Origin: CAXMQS01 sp964195995
GTDB lineage: Bacteria > Actinomycetota > Acidimicrobiia > Spongiisociales > JAOTWH01
DNA: 64,000 nt
Assembly (NCBI GenBank): GCA_964195995.1
Contig: CAXMQS010000001.1
Span: 45,467 to 109,466, forward strand
Direction: 5' to 3'
Below the pieces are notes generated by a model. The model did not search any database, was not told the origin of the DNA, and worked only from the letters and a program-made list of their open reading frames with translations. Each line of letters starts with the position of its first letter. Within the stretch, counting starts at the first letter, position 1. Shown here piece after piece: positions 16,664 to 25,560 of this stretch. The translations under genes and the position numbers were made by a program.

Positions 16664-17934
16664 AATACCTCGTCCTCGGTGCCGGGGTTTCTGGCCTGGC
16701 GGCAGCCCGCCTGTTGCGGCGCCACGGACAGGAGGTCGTGGTGTTCGACGAGCAGCCTGACGCCGTTGCCGGGTTGCGCGACGAGGCTTTCGAGATCAAT
16801 TCAGGGGAATGGCAATCGGGCTGTCTACGCGGTGTTGCGACCGTGGTGGCGAGCCCCGGCTTCCCGGAGCACTCGGCGCCGATCGTCGACGCCGTCACCG
16901 CCGGTGTCGAGGTGATCAGCGAGATGGAACTCGGCTGGAGGCACGCCACCGCACCGATCGTGGCCGTGACCGGCACTAACGGCAAGACGACAACCACACA
17001 GCTCATCGCAGATATGGCCTGTGCTGACGGGAGTTCTGTCGTCGCCGCTGGCAACATCGGGACGGCCCTCAGCGACGTCGCCGAGAAGGACCACGATCTG
17101 ATCGTCGCGGAGGCATCAAGCTTCCAGCTGAACTTCATCAGCACATTTGCCCCGAAGGTCGCCGTTGTCCTCAATGTGGTGCCAGACCATCTCGACTGGC
17201 ACGGGTCGTTCGAGGCCTACGCCGCCGCCAAATCGCGAATCGCCGAGAACATGGACGCCGGTGACCCGCTGATCTTCGATGCAGATGACACCGGAGCGAT
17301 CGCTATTGCCGATTCGGTCAACGTGAGGACCCTTGCGGTCTCGGGTCACCGGCGGGAGAGTGCGGGCGGCGTTGAGGACGGGACTCTGTGGGTTGGGGAC
17401 GACGCCATTGAGATCGGCGCCCTCGATGCTGCGTTCGCCGTCGACATGGCGGCCGCTGGTGTCGCCGCCGCCCAGGTCGGTGTCGGAGTGGAGGCCATGG
17501 CGAAGGCCATTGCCGAGTTCGAGCCCGCGCCCCACCGTCGCTCCGTTGTGGTCACGGACGGAGGCGTTAGCTGGGTTGACGACTCCAAGGCCACGAACCC
17601 ACACGCCGCCATGGCATCGGCGGCGGCCTTTGACTCGGTCATTCTGATCGCCGGTGGACGCAACAAGGGACTCGATCTGTCCGGTCTGGCGACGGTTCCC
17701 ACGGTGCGACACATCTTCGCGATCGGCGAGTCCGCCCCCGAACTGCTGGAGGCCGCCCCCGACATAACGACCGGCGCAGACTCCATCGAGGACGCGGTTT
17801 CCGCCGCCAACTCCATTGCTGAGCCCGGCGATGTCGTTCTTCTGGCGCCGGGATGCGCCAGCTTCGATCAGTTCGAGTCCTACAGCGCCCGCGGAGACGC
17901 CTTCGCTGCAGCCGTGAAAGCGAGGAGGGGCTGA
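16660..17934 (+). CDS. murD: UDP-MurNAc-L-Ala:D-Glu ligase MurD
   Basis: 424-aa ligase adding D-glutamate to UDP-MurNAc-L-alanine. The N-terminal nucleotide-binding fold begins MKYLVLGAGVSGLAAARLL; the ATP loop is VTGTNGKTTTTQL (about residues 103-115); EASSFQL, NVVPDHLDWHGS and WVDDSKATNPHA are the family segments. ATG 16660 overlaps the mraY stop (ATGA); the frame stays open upstream inside mraY, but that part is not MurD-like. The stop and the ftsW start share a base (TGATG). Confidence 0.97.
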   Translation: MKYLVLGAGVSGLAAARLLRRHGQEVVVFDEQPDAVAGLRDEAFEINSGEWQSGCLRGVATVVASPGFPEHSAPIVDAVTAGVEVISEMELGWRHATAPIVAVTGTNGKTTTTQLIADMACADGSSVVAAGNIGTALSDVAEKDHDLIVAEASSFQLNFISTFAPKVAVVLNVVPDHLDWHGSFEAYAAAKSRIAENMDAGDPLIFDADDTGAIAIADSVNVRTLAVSGHRRESAGGVEDGTLWVGDDAIEIGALDAAFAVDMAAAGVAAAQVGVGVEAMAKAIAEFEPAPHRRSVVVTDGGVSWVDDSKATNPHAAMASAAAFDSVILIAGGRNKGLDLSGLATVPTVRHIFAIGESAPELLEAAPDITTGADSIEDAVSAANSIAEPGDVVLLAPGCASFDQFESYSARGDAFAAAVKARRG

Positions 17935-19088
17935 TGGCCAGCGTCGTATCTATCGGGGCGACCCGCCGTAGGGCAAGAACCAGAGCCCGCAGTCAATCGG
18001 AGACGGCCCGGGTCACGGTGATGCTGTTGATCCCGGTCGCTTTGCTACTGGTGGTCGGGCTTGGGGCCCTCATGAGTGCCTCATCGGTCGTTTCCTTCAC
18101 CGAGACCGGGGATGGCCTCTACTACTTCAAGCGGCAGCTGGCATGGGCCGGGCTGGGGCTGATCGGCCTGACTGTTGCCTCTCGGGTGCCGTACCGCCTC
18201 TACGCCAAGATGGCCGTGCCGTTGCTGTTCGCCACCATCGCATCGCTGATCGCCGTTAGGCAGCTTGGCGTCGTTGCCGGGGGATCGCGTCGCTGGCTTG
18301 AAGTTGGGCCGCTCACGTTGCAGCCGTCCGAGTTCGCCAAGTTCACGGTCGTCGTCTTCTTGGCCATGATCATGGCCAAGCGGGAAGACTCCATCACGAG
18401 GTTCGCAGACTTCGTGTGGCCCGTTCTGCTATCGCTCGGCATCGTTGGCGTACTCGTTTTAGCGCAACCGGACATGGGAACGGTGATCGTCATCGCCGCC
18501 GGGGCGTTCGCCGTTCTCATGGCGTCGCGCGCCCCTCTTGGCTACGTAATCGGCTCTGGCATGACAGGAGCGGCCGCCGGCATGGCACTCGCCGCGGCTG
18601 AGCCATACCGGTGGGAGAGGGTTACCGCCTTCATGGACCCGTTCGCAGACAGCCTCGACACCGGCTTCCAGGCCGTTCAAAGCATGGTTGCCCTAGGCAC
18701 GGGCGGGCTATTCGGAGTCGGGCTCGGGTTGAGTAGGGCTCGCTGGGAGTTCCTGCCCAATGCCCATACCGACTTCATCTTCGCCATTGTGGGAGAGGAG
18801 ACCGGTTTCGCAGGCGGCATTGTGGTCCTCGTCCTGTTCACGATCTTCGCCGTCGCAGGCACCGCGATCGCCTTGCGGACCGAGGACCGATTCGGCCGGT
18901 TGCTGGCGATCGGGATCGTCGCCTGGCTATCGACCCAGGCCCTCGTCAACATCGGCGGCGTGATCGCGCTGCTGCCCATTACGGGGGTTCCTCTCCCGTT
19001 CATGTCGTTCGGCGGCAACGCCCTGCTGATCAACATGATCACCGTTGGGGTGTTGGTCAACATCGCCAAGACGGCGAAACCACGGTGA
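17934..19088 (+). CDS. ftsW: Septal peptidoglycan glycosyltransferase FtsW (SEDS family)
   Basis: 384-aa polytopic SEDS protein that polymerises lipid II at the septum together with FtsI. A basic cytoplasmic N-terminus (TRRRARTRARSQ) is followed by about ten transmembrane segments. SEDS signatures are present: GGSRRWLEVGPLTLQPSEFAK (the P-S-E-x-A-K block), LAQPDMGT, the large loop with YRWERVTAFMDPF, then ALGTGGLFGVGLG and FIFAIVGEETGF, and GVPLPFMSFGG near the end. ATG 17934 follows GAGGAGGGG, a strong Shine-Dalgarno. Its location between murD and murG supports ftsW rather than rodA. Confidence 0.96.
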   Translation: MASVVSIGATRRRARTRARSQSETARVTVMLLIPVALLLVVGLGALMSASSVVSFTETGDGLYYFKRQLAWAGLGLIGLTVASRVPYRLYAKMAVPLLFATIASLIAVRQLGVVAGGSRRWLEVGPLTLQPSEFAKFTVVVFLAMIMAKREDSITRFADFVWPVLLSLGIVGVLVLAQPDMGTVIVIAAGAFAVLMASRAPLGYVIGSGMTGAAAGMALAAAEPYRWERVTAFMDPFADSLDTGFQAVQSMVALGTGGLFGVGLGLSRARWEFLPNAHTDFIFAIVGEETGFAGGIVVLVLFTIFAVAGTAIALRTEDRFGRLLAIGIVAWLSTQALVNIGGVIALLPITGVPLPFMSFGGNALLINMITVGVLVNIAKTAKPR

Positions 19089-20167
19089 GCTACGCCATCG
19101 CGGCGGCGGGGACCGGCGGGCACATCTACCCAGCTTTGGCAGTCGCCCAGGAGATGGTCACCGCAGGAGTCGAGAGAAATGACATCGCGTTCATAGGGGC
19201 GGACCGCCTCGAGGCCACCGTGATCCCCGAGGCCGGATACGAGCTGATCTCGGTCGAGATGAGGGGACTGCGGCGATCGCTTTCCCTCTCCAATCTGTCT
19301 CTGCCGTTCGTGGTCCGTCGCGCCGCAGCAACGGTTACCGCTGAGCTGCGACGACGCCAGGTCAAGTCCTTGCTGGTCATGGGGGGCTATATCACCGTCC
19401 CCAGCGTCATGGCGGCACGGCGCAGTGGCGTGCCATACGTTGTGCACGAGCAGAACGGCCACCCCGGCTTGGCTAACCGGCTGGTGTCGCGGGGCGCCGC
19501 CAAGGTGCTCGTTGCCTTCCCCGAGGCAGCGGCCAAGCTCCGCGGTGCGCAGGTCGTTGGCAATCCACTTCGTCGCTCTCTGATCAGCATGGACAAGGGG
19601 GCACGGCGTCACGCCGCCAGGGAGCGCTACGGCCTGGACGCTGCCGGCTTGGTCGTCGGGGTTGTAGGTGGGAGCCAGGGCGCGGCCGCCATCAACAACG
19701 CGGTGAGTCGCTATGCAGAGAGGCCAGACAGACCCGCCCTTGTGCACCTCGTTGGGCCAAGCCATGGCGAAGCATTGCTGCAACGCTCTGAAGAAGCACC
19801 TATACCCTGGCGCATCGTCGGATTCGAGAACTCCATGGAAGACTTCTACGCGGCCTGCGACCTTGTTGTCAGTCGCGCCGGGGCCAGCACGGTCAGCGAG
19901 CTGGCAGCCACCGCAACGCCGTCGGTTCTGGTGCCACTCGAGGCCGTCGCCCAGGAGAACAACGCCAACTATCTGGTCGACGCCGGCGCCGCAGTTGTCG
20001 TGCAACAGGGAGACCTCGGCATTCTGGGAAGCGTGATCGACAGGCTGCTGGCGGACCCGAAGCAGCTCGCGGCCATGAGCGCGGCAGCGTTGGGAGCCAG
20101 TCGCCCTCAGGCAGCGGCAGCGGTCGCCGAAGCCGTCATCGGGGCAGCTGGCGGAGGCACTAAGTGA
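19085..20167 (+). CDS. murG: UDP-GlcNAc:lipid I N-acetylglucosaminyltransferase MurG
   Basis: 360-aa peripheral membrane glycosyltransferase (GT28) that converts lipid I to lipid II. The N-terminal Gly-rich loop is AAAGTGGHIYPALAVA (residues 6-21). MGGYITVPSVMAAR and HEQNGHPGLANRL are the acceptor-side motifs; VVGGSQGAAAINNAV and SRAGASTVSELAA, with the donor-binding Glu and Gln in EAVAQENNANYL, form the UDP-GlcNAc site. GTG 19085 overlaps the ftsW stop, and the stop overlaps murC. Confidence 0.97.
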   Translation: MSYAIAAAGTGGHIYPALAVAQEMVTAGVERNDIAFIGADRLEATVIPEAGYELISVEMRGLRRSLSLSNLSLPFVVRRAAATVTAELRRRQVKSLLVMGGYITVPSVMAARRSGVPYVVHEQNGHPGLANRLVSRGAAKVLVAFPEAAAKLRGAQVVGNPLRRSLISMDKGARRHAARERYGLDAAGLVVGVVGGSQGAAAINNAVSRYAERPDRPALVHLVGPSHGEALLQRSEEAPIPWRIVGFENSMEDFYAACDLVVSRAGASTVSELAATATPSVLVPLEAVAQENNANYLVDAGAAVVVQQGDLGILGSVIDRLLADPKQLAAMSAAALGASRPQAAAAVAEAVIGAAGGGTK

Positions 20168-21531
20168 AGGAACTCATTGGGTTCTCCAGGGTTCATGTAG
20201 TCGGGATCGGCGGCTACGGCATGAGCGGTCTGGCCAAGCTCTTGGCTCAGAGCGGTATCGAGGTCACCGGGTCGGATCTGAAACCGAGCCGGGCATCGGA
20301 TGCTCTTTCAGAGCTCGGTGTTGCTACCTGGATCGGCCACCGCCCCGAGTCAGTCCCCGAGGTTGACCTCGTCGTGGCATCTTCCGCTGTTCCCGAGAGT
20401 GATCCGGAGTTGCGGGCAGCGGCCGACGTCGGGATTCCGGTGTGGCAGCGTCCCCGCTTGCTCGCCGCGATCACCGAAGCGATGCCGGGGATCGGCTTCA
20501 CCGGAACTCACGGCAAGACAACGTCGACCGCCATGGCGGTCGCCGCCTGGCGTGCCCTCGGCGAAGATCCGAGCTTCATGGTCGGTGGCGACCTCCCCGA
20601 CCTCAACACCAACGCCCACCTGGGCGATCGCGAGCTCTTCCTGATCGAAGCAGACGAGGCGTTCGGCACCTTCCTATCGCTGGAGCTGACTGGTTTGGCA
20701 GTGACCGGTGTCGAAGCCGACCACCTTGACCACTATGGAACCCTTGGCGCCCTCGAGGATGCGTTCACAGCCGTTGCCGGCGAGGTGAACGGTCCCGTCG
20801 TTGTATGTATCGACGATGCCGGCGGCCGCGGGTTGGCAGAGCGGGTGGGAGCCCTGACGTGGGGCACCTCACCTGATGCCGATTGGGTCATCGACGCCGT
20901 TGAACACGGGGCCTGGCAGGTTCGCTTCCGGTTGACAGGTCGCGAGAGATCGATCGACGTCGAGATTCCGAAGCCTGGCCTCCACATCGCCCGCGACGCC
21001 GCCGGAGTGCTGGCTCTCGCCGCAGAACTCGGAAACGATCCAGCGGAGGCCGCAATCGGCCTCAAGGACTTCGCCGGAGTGCGGAGGCGGTTCGAGGTCA
21101 GGGCGCGAGTACGGGGAGTCACGATCGTTGACGACTACGCCCACCACCCGACGGAGATAGGCGCCGTTCTGGCGGCGGCCCGCGTCGGTCCGTGGTCCAA
21201 GGTGTGGGCGGTCTTCCAACCGCATCGGTATTCACGAACGGCCGAATTGGCAAGCTCATTCGGAAGGGCACTAGCCGTTTCCGACCATGTCGTCATAACC
21301 GATGTCTACGGTGCTGGCGAGGTCCCGATACCCGGGGTCACCGGACACCTAGTTGCCGACGCCGTTCTCAACGCAGGGGGAGAGCGAGTGGCCTACCAGC
21401 CAGACCGCAGGCAGCTGGCACGGCACCTGGCTTCGATCGTTGGCGATGGGGACCTCGTGCTGATGATGGGTGCGGGCGATATCACGAGTGCGGCCGACGA
21501 ATTGGCAGCCCTTCTGGAGGCGGCGCCGTGA
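20164..21531 (+). CDS. murC: UDP-MurNAc:L-alanine ligase MurC
   Basis: 455-aa ligase catalysing the first amino-acid addition to UDP-MurNAc. The N-terminal Rossmann motif reads VVGIGGYGMSGLA (Tyr where most MurC have Ile), the ATP loop is FTGTHGKTTSTAM (about residues 117-129), the central domain shows EADEAFGTFL and GVEADHLDHYG, and the C-terminal domain has VDDYAHHPTEI and FQPHRYSRT. GTG 20164 overlaps the murG stop; the stop overlaps murB. Placement of murC and murB together before ftsQ is usual for Actinomycetota. Confidence 0.97.
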   Translation: MKELIGFSRVHVVGIGGYGMSGLAKLLAQSGIEVTGSDLKPSRASDALSELGVATWIGHRPESVPEVDLVVASSAVPESDPELRAAADVGIPVWQRPRLLAAITEAMPGIGFTGTHGKTTSTAMAVAAWRALGEDPSFMVGGDLPDLNTNAHLGDRELFLIEADEAFGTFLSLELTGLAVTGVEADHLDHYGTLGALEDAFTAVAGEVNGPVVVCIDDAGGRGLAERVGALTWGTSPDADWVIDAVEHGAWQVRFRLTGRERSIDVEIPKPGLHIARDAAGVLALAAELGNDPAEAAIGLKDFAGVRRRFEVRARVRGVTIVDDYAHHPTEIGAVLAAARVGPWSKVWAVFQPHRYSRTAELASSFGRALAVSDHVVITDVYGAGEVPIPGVTGHLVADAVLNAGGERVAYQPDRRQLARHLASIVGDGDLVLMMGAGDITSAADELAALLEAAP

Positions 21532-22439
21532 GTCGTCGCGAGCTCGAGGAACTCGGCGTGCTTACTGCGGGCGTGTCGCTGGCAGCTGCGACGACCTACA
21601 AGCTCGGCGGCGCCGCTGCCTGGTTGGCTGAGCCGTCGAGCCTGTCCGAGCTTCAGGCGGTGATCGAAGCCTTTGCCGACAGCGACGTGCTCATGCTTGG
21701 CCGCGGCAGCAACTTGGTCGTTGCAGACAAAGGCTTCGACGGGCTCGTAGTCAGGCTCGGCAGCGGATTCGCAGAGATCGAGGTGGCGGGCGATCGCGTG
21801 CGGGCCGGAGGCGCAGTCTCGTTGCCGGTACTTGCCAGAACCGCCGTGCAGCAGGGGAGGGGTGGCCTCGAATGGTGTGTTGGTGTTCCCGGCTCGGTTG
21901 GCGGAGCTGTGCGCATGAACGCCGGCTGTCATGGGTCCGACGTCGCCGACTGTCTCGATATCGCAGAGGTAATAGACCTGCGCGATGGGTCGACCCGGTC
22001 TCTGACCGCCGAGGACATGGAGCTGGCCTACCGATCTTCCAACCTCGCCCAGCCCGACGCTGTCGTCGAAGCCACTTTCCTCACTTCTGAGATCGACCCC
22101 GATGATGGTGCGCGTGAGATCCGAAGGATCACTCAGTGGCGACGTGAGCACCAGCCGGGAGGAACTCTCAATGCCGGAAGTGTCTTCAAGAACCCCCCTG
22201 GAGACGCCGCCGGGAGGATCATCGACGATGCGGGACTCAAAGGTCTGGCCCGCGGAGGCGTGCGAGTGTCCGAGAAACATGCCAACTTCCTAGAAGCAGA
22301 TCATGGAGCCTCCGCCCAGGACGTGTATGACCTGGTGTGGGCTGTGCGCAAGCGAATCGGTGACACGACGGGGGTGTGGCTCGAGCCCGAGGTCCGTTTC
22401 GCCGGCGAGTTCGAGCCCTCGCCGGGCGAGGCGCCATGA
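21528..22439 (+). CDS. murB: UDP-N-acetylenolpyruvoylglucosamine reductase MurB
   Basis: 303-aa FAD-dependent enzyme that reduces UDP-GlcNAc-enolpyruvate to UDP-MurNAc with NADPH. The FAD domain shows TYKLGGAAAWLAEP, LGRGSNLVVADKGF and GVPGSVGGAVRMNAG; the catalytic proton-donor Ser is in NAGSVFKNP, and SEKHANFLEADHGAS is the C-terminal signature. GTG at 21528 overlaps the murC stop (GTGA); the open frame upstream is murC in another frame. The stop overlaps ftsQ by 4 bp. Confidence 0.97.
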   Translation: MSRRELEELGVLTAGVSLAAATTYKLGGAAAWLAEPSSLSELQAVIEAFADSDVLMLGRGSNLVVADKGFDGLVVRLGSGFAEIEVAGDRVRAGGAVSLPVLARTAVQQGRGGLEWCVGVPGSVGGAVRMNAGCHGSDVADCLDIAEVIDLRDGSTRSLTAEDMELAYRSSNLAQPDAVVEATFLTSEIDPDDGAREIRRITQWRREHQPGGTLNAGSVFKNPPGDAAGRIIDDAGLKGLARGGVRVSEKHANFLEADHGASAQDVYDLVWAVRKRIGDTTGVWLEPEVRFAGEFEPSPGEAP

Positions 22440-23155
22440 GCGTTATCGATCCGCGGATCGCCAAACGCCGCCACACCGTCGCTGAGCATGGCGCCCGGCG
22501 ACGGCTGCGGTCGATGATCGTCGCCGCGGTGCTGTTGGGCCTCGTTGGCCTTGGATGGTGGGCCACGCAGTCTGAGCTGCTGGACATCGACACCATCGTG
22601 TTCGGCGACTCGGCGCGAGCCGACGTTCCCGGCGCTCTCTCCGCCGCTGGGGTAGCTGAAGGAACCCCGCTGCTGACTGCCATACTCGCCGCCGACGAGA
22701 TCGAGTCGGTCCTCGAGGCCAACCCTTGGGTGAGCGGTGCCACCGTGAATGTGTTGTTCCCTGGCAGGATCGAGATCGACGTCGTCGAGAGGAGTCCGGC
22801 GGCGGCTGTCGCCGACGGGTTCGGGGGCTGGAACCTGGTAGCCGGTGATCTCACTCGGCTCGGGCCGGCGGGCGATGGTGCCGAGGGATTGGCACGGATC
22901 GACGACCCTTCGATCGTTGCCGAGAGCCTGGCGTTCTTGGCGGTACTCGGTGGAGGTGCCGACACGACCTTGTCGCTGGTCGCGGGGGAGGTGTGGGTCG
23001 ATCGGGCCGGGGTCGTCGCCCGACTCGGACGCCCGTCTGACATGGAGTCCAAAGCTGCGGCCTTCCTGGCCCTCCTGTCCGCTGAGATACCCGAAGGCTG
23101 GGCAATCAACCTCATCGCTCCGTCACGGCCGGCTCTCTTCGAGCTCGGGGGCTAA
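22436..23155 (+). CDS. ftsQ: Cell division protein FtsQ
   Basis: 239-aa bitopic divisome protein. A basic cytoplasmic N-terminus (RIAKRRHTVAEHGARRRLR), one transmembrane helix at about residues 28-45 (IVAAVLLGLVGLGWWA), then a POTRA domain (IDTIVFGD through NPWVSGATVNVLFPGRIEIDVVERSP) and the FtsQ C-terminal region. FtsQ connects FtsL/FtsB-type partners to FtsW-FtsI. ATG 22436 overlaps the murB stop. The 87-nt gap after it is the longest break in the operon beyond the mraZ-rsmH leader. Confidence 0.93.
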   Translation: MSVIDPRIAKRRHTVAEHGARRRLRSMIVAAVLLGLVGLGWWATQSELLDIDTIVFGDSARADVPGALSAAGVAEGTPLLTAILAADEIESVLEANPWVSGATVNVLFPGRIEIDVVERSPAAAVADGFGGWNLVAGDLTRLGPAGDGAEGLARIDDPSIVAESLAFLAVLGGGADTTLSLVAGEVWVDRAGVVARLGRPSDMESKAAAFLALLSAEIPEGWAINLIAPSRPALFELGG

Positions 23156-23163
23156 CCCTAACT

Positions 23164-23212
23164 ATCAACCAAAGGTTGATGCTAGGGCCGGTTTTCGCGC
23201 TTTACCTTTGGT
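23164..23212 (+). promoter_or_regulatory. ftsZ leader with alternative hairpins
   Basis: The 87-nt ftsQ-ftsZ gap holds two inverted repeats that share bases. Hairpin A is ATCAACC-AAA-GGTTGAT (23164-23180), a perfect 7-bp stem with a 3-nt loop. Hairpin B pairs ACCAAAGGT (23168-23176) with ACCTTTGGT (23204-23212), a perfect 9-bp stem. They cannot form together. This could be an attenuator-like switch, a pair of operator sites, or part of a separate ftsZ promoter; no clear -10 or -35 was identified. The ftsZ Shine-Dalgarno (GGAGA) follows at 23235-23239. Confidence 0.45.
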
Positions 23213-23242
23213 CTAACCTAGGACCTCGTCGATCGGAGAGTC

Positions 23243-24292
23243 ATGAGCGAACGACCCCAGACATATCTCGCAGTTATCAAAGTTGTTGGTGTCGGTGGCG
23301 GCGGTGTCAACGCCGTCAACCGCATGATCGATGCCGGCCTCGGTGGCGTCGAATTCGTTGCGATCAACACCGACGCCCAGGCTCTGCTCATGTCAGACGC
23401 CGACGTCAAGCTCGATATCGGGCGAGACCTCACGAGGGGGCTCGGAGCCGGGGCCGACCCCGATGTCGGGGAGAGCGCAGCAGAGGCGCACCGGGCCGAC
23501 ATCGAGGACGCCCTGAAGGGCGCCGATATGGTCTTCATCACCGCCGGCGAGGGCGGCGGAACCGGCACCGGCGGCGCTCCGATCGTCGCCCAGATAGCCC
23601 GCGATCTCGGGGCTCTGACGGTTGGAGTCGTGACCCGGCCATTCGGATTCGAGGGCAGGCGGCGCTCCGTGCAGGCGGAGCAGGGGATCAATGGGCTCAA
23701 GGCTGCCGTCGACACCCTCATCATCATTCCCAACGACCGCTTGCTGGAGGTGGCCGAGCCTTCGACAACGGTGGTCGAGGCCTTCAACCTCGCCGACCAG
23801 GTTCTCACCGATGGCGTGGCCGGAATCACCAGCATTATCACGACTCCCGGACTCATCAACGTCGACTTCGCAGACGTCAAGGCGATCATGCAAGATGCCG
23901 GCTCGGCTGTCATGGGCATTGGCCGATCCAGCGGAGACCAGCGAGCGCTCCAGGCCGCCGAAAAGGCGATAGCGTCTCCACTCCTCGAGACATCGATGGA
24001 CGGTGCCACCGGCGTTCTGCTGTCCGTGGCAGGCCCTTCCGATCTAACACTTCTCGAGGTGAATCAGGCCGCTGGCGCCGTTGCTCAGCACTGTGACTCG
24101 GACGCCAATGTCATCTTCGGCGCCGTTATCGACGACTCGTTCGGCGATGAGGTGCGCGTCACCGTCATCGCCGCGGGCTTCGAGGGGGGCCGTGGCGACT
24201 ACAGCTGGACGCCGAGCTACGAGCCGGCGGCAGCGCCCGTCGACTTCGGCGACGACTCCTCGCTCGACATCCCCGATTTCGTAGAGGGATGA
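23243..24292 (+). CDS. ftsZ: Cell division GTPase FtsZ
   Basis: 349-aa tubulin-like GTPase that forms the division ring. KVVGVGGGGVNAVNRMI at the N-terminus, the tubulin signature GEGGGTGTGG (about residues 101-110), TRPFGFEG and the T7 loop region NVDFADVKAIM are all present. The linker after the globular domain is short, and the last residues, LDIPDFVEG, are the conserved C-terminal peptide that binds SepF. No ftsA is present in the window, consistent with SepF as the membrane tether. ATG 23243 has GGAGA 4-8 nt upstream. The stop overlaps pgeF. Confidence 0.98.
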   Translation: MSERPQTYLAVIKVVGVGGGGVNAVNRMIDAGLGGVEFVAINTDAQALLMSDADVKLDIGRDLTRGLGAGADPDVGESAAEAHRADIEDALKGADMVFITAGEGGGTGTGGAPIVAQIARDLGALTVGVVTRPFGFEGRRRSVQAEQGINGLKAAVDTLIIIPNDRLLEVAEPSTTVVEAFNLADQVLTDGVAGITSIITTPGLINVDFADVKAIMQDAGSAVMGIGRSSGDQRALQAAEKAIASPLLETSMDGATGVLLSVAGPSDLTLLEVNQAAGAVAQHCDSDANVIFGAVIDDSFGDEVRVTVIAAGFEGGRGDYSWTPSYEPAAAPVDFGDDSSLDIPDFVEG

Positions 24293-24918
24293 TCCGACCG
24301 GACGGGTTCGATGGGGCGGCCTTCGGCGATGCCGGCGACGGCGATGCCCGCAGCGATGCGGCTGCCAGGTTCGCGATGTCGGAGGCGCTCGGGATCTCGT
24401 CCGACTGGGCCTTCGTATCGCAGGTACATGGGTCGGTGGCCGTTGAGGCGCGGGTAGCTGGAGACCTGGGGGAGGCCGATGCCATCTACTCAGGCCATGC
24501 CGGCTTGCCGATGACGGTCGCCACCGCGGACTGCGTCCCTATCGTCGTCGAGGGGCCAGCCGTCGCCGGCGTCGTACATGCCGGATGGCGTGGATTGGAT
24601 GCCGGTGTGATCCCATCAACGCTCGGAGCCATCACAGCGCATGGCTACGAGGTCACACGGGCGGCCATCGGACCTGCCATCGGACCATGCTGCTACGAGG
24701 TTGGCCAGGATGTCGCCGAACGCTTCGATGGTTTCGTGGGGACGACAAATGAGGGTGCCGTCAGTGTCGATCTTGTTGCAGCGGCGTCACACCAACTCGG
24801 TGGCCTGGCAACATGGACCGCAGACGCCTGTACTAGTTGTGGGGAAGGCTTCAACTCGTTTCGCCGCAATGCGACCATCGATCGACAGGTGACGGTGGCA
24901 TGGCTGCCTCCGCGCTAG
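24289..24918 (+). CDS. pgeF: Peptidoglycan editing factor PgeF (YfiH/laccase-domain family)
   Basis: 209-aa protein of the multicopper-polyphenol-oxidase/DUF152 family, now known as PgeF, an amidase-type enzyme that removes L-Ser misincorporated in UDP-MurNAc peptides. The metal and active-site residues are visible in VSQVHGS, ATADCVPIVV, VVHAGWRGL and GPAIGPCCYEVG. It starts with ATGA overlapping ftsZ and its end overlaps yggS by 19 bp. An editing enzyme for MurC products fits the cell-wall neighbourhood. It is somewhat shorter at the N-terminus than the usual 240-250 aa. Confidence 0.92.
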   Translation: MIRPDGFDGAAFGDAGDGDARSDAAARFAMSEALGISSDWAFVSQVHGSVAVEARVAGDLGEADAIYSGHAGLPMTVATADCVPIVVEGPAVAGVVHAGWRGLDAGVIPSTLGAITAHGYEVTRAAIGPAIGPCCYEVGQDVAERFDGFVGTTNEGAVSVDLVAAASHQLGGLATWTADACTSCGEGFNSFRRNATIDRQVTVAWLPPR

Positions 24919-25547
24919 AGGAGGTCCTCGATCGAATCTCGGCGGCGGCGTCCGCTGCTGGGCGGTCGACCGAGGACATCATGCTGGTAGCCATCTCGAA
25001 GGGGCGAACGGTCGGCGAGATCGAGGAGCTCTACGCGACAGGGCATCGCCAGTTCGGTGAGAATCGTGCCCAGGAGCTGGCCGAGAAGGCACCGCAGCTT
25101 CCCAGTGACATCTCGTGGCACTTCGTCGGGCCACTGCAGCGCAACAAGGTTCCCAAGGTGCGAGGGACCCTTCTGCACTCCTTGGACCGCGAGTCCCTGG
25201 CGAGGGCATGGGGGAACGCCCCGGCACTGGTCCAGGTGAACATTGGGGAGGAGCCCCAAAAGCACGGAGTAGCACCGGCGGCAGCGATCGAATTCATCGA
25301 TATGTGCGTTGGTCTCGGGGTCGAAGTTCGGGGACTTATGGCAATGGCTCCTCGGGTTTCCCACGCCGAGCAAGCAGTTCCTTTCTTCCGGGCTTTGCGT
25401 GAGTTACGCGACGAGGCCGTAAAGCACCACCCCGAGGTGAAGGAGCTGTCGATGGGCATGACGGAGGACTTCGAGGCGGCGATCGCCGAAGGAGCAACGA
25501 TGATCCGCCTCGGACGGGCTATCTTTGGCGGCGCCGACAACCGGTGA
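24900..25547 (+). CDS. PLP homeostasis protein (YggS family)
   Basis: 215-aa pyridoxal-phosphate-binding protein of the YggS/PROSC family, a TIM-barrel protein without a known catalytic reaction that buffers PLP and amino-acid pools. The PLP lysine lies in LVAISKGRT (about residues 29-37; other members have V-S-K-T). GENRAQEL, WHFVGPLQRNK and LSMGMTEDFEAAI (phosphate-binding region) are characteristic. ATG 24900 lies inside the end of pgeF. It sits immediately upstream of sepF, as in many Gram-positive genomes. Confidence 0.93.
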   Translation: MAASALEEVLDRISAAASAAGRSTEDIMLVAISKGRTVGEIEELYATGHRQFGENRAQELAEKAPQLPSDISWHFVGPLQRNKVPKVRGTLLHSLDRESLARAWGNAPALVQVNIGEEPQKHGVAPAAAIEFIDMCVGLGVEVRGLMAMAPRVSHAEQAVPFFRALRELRDEAVKHHPEVKELSMGMTEDFEAAIAEGATMIRLGRAIFGGADNR

Positions 25548-25560
25548 AGGACGGACCGAT

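Noticed and set aside
18677..20005. 442-codon minus-strand open frame opposite ftsW and murG
   Set aside because: Antisense shadow of conserved genes; composition and motifs do not look like protein.
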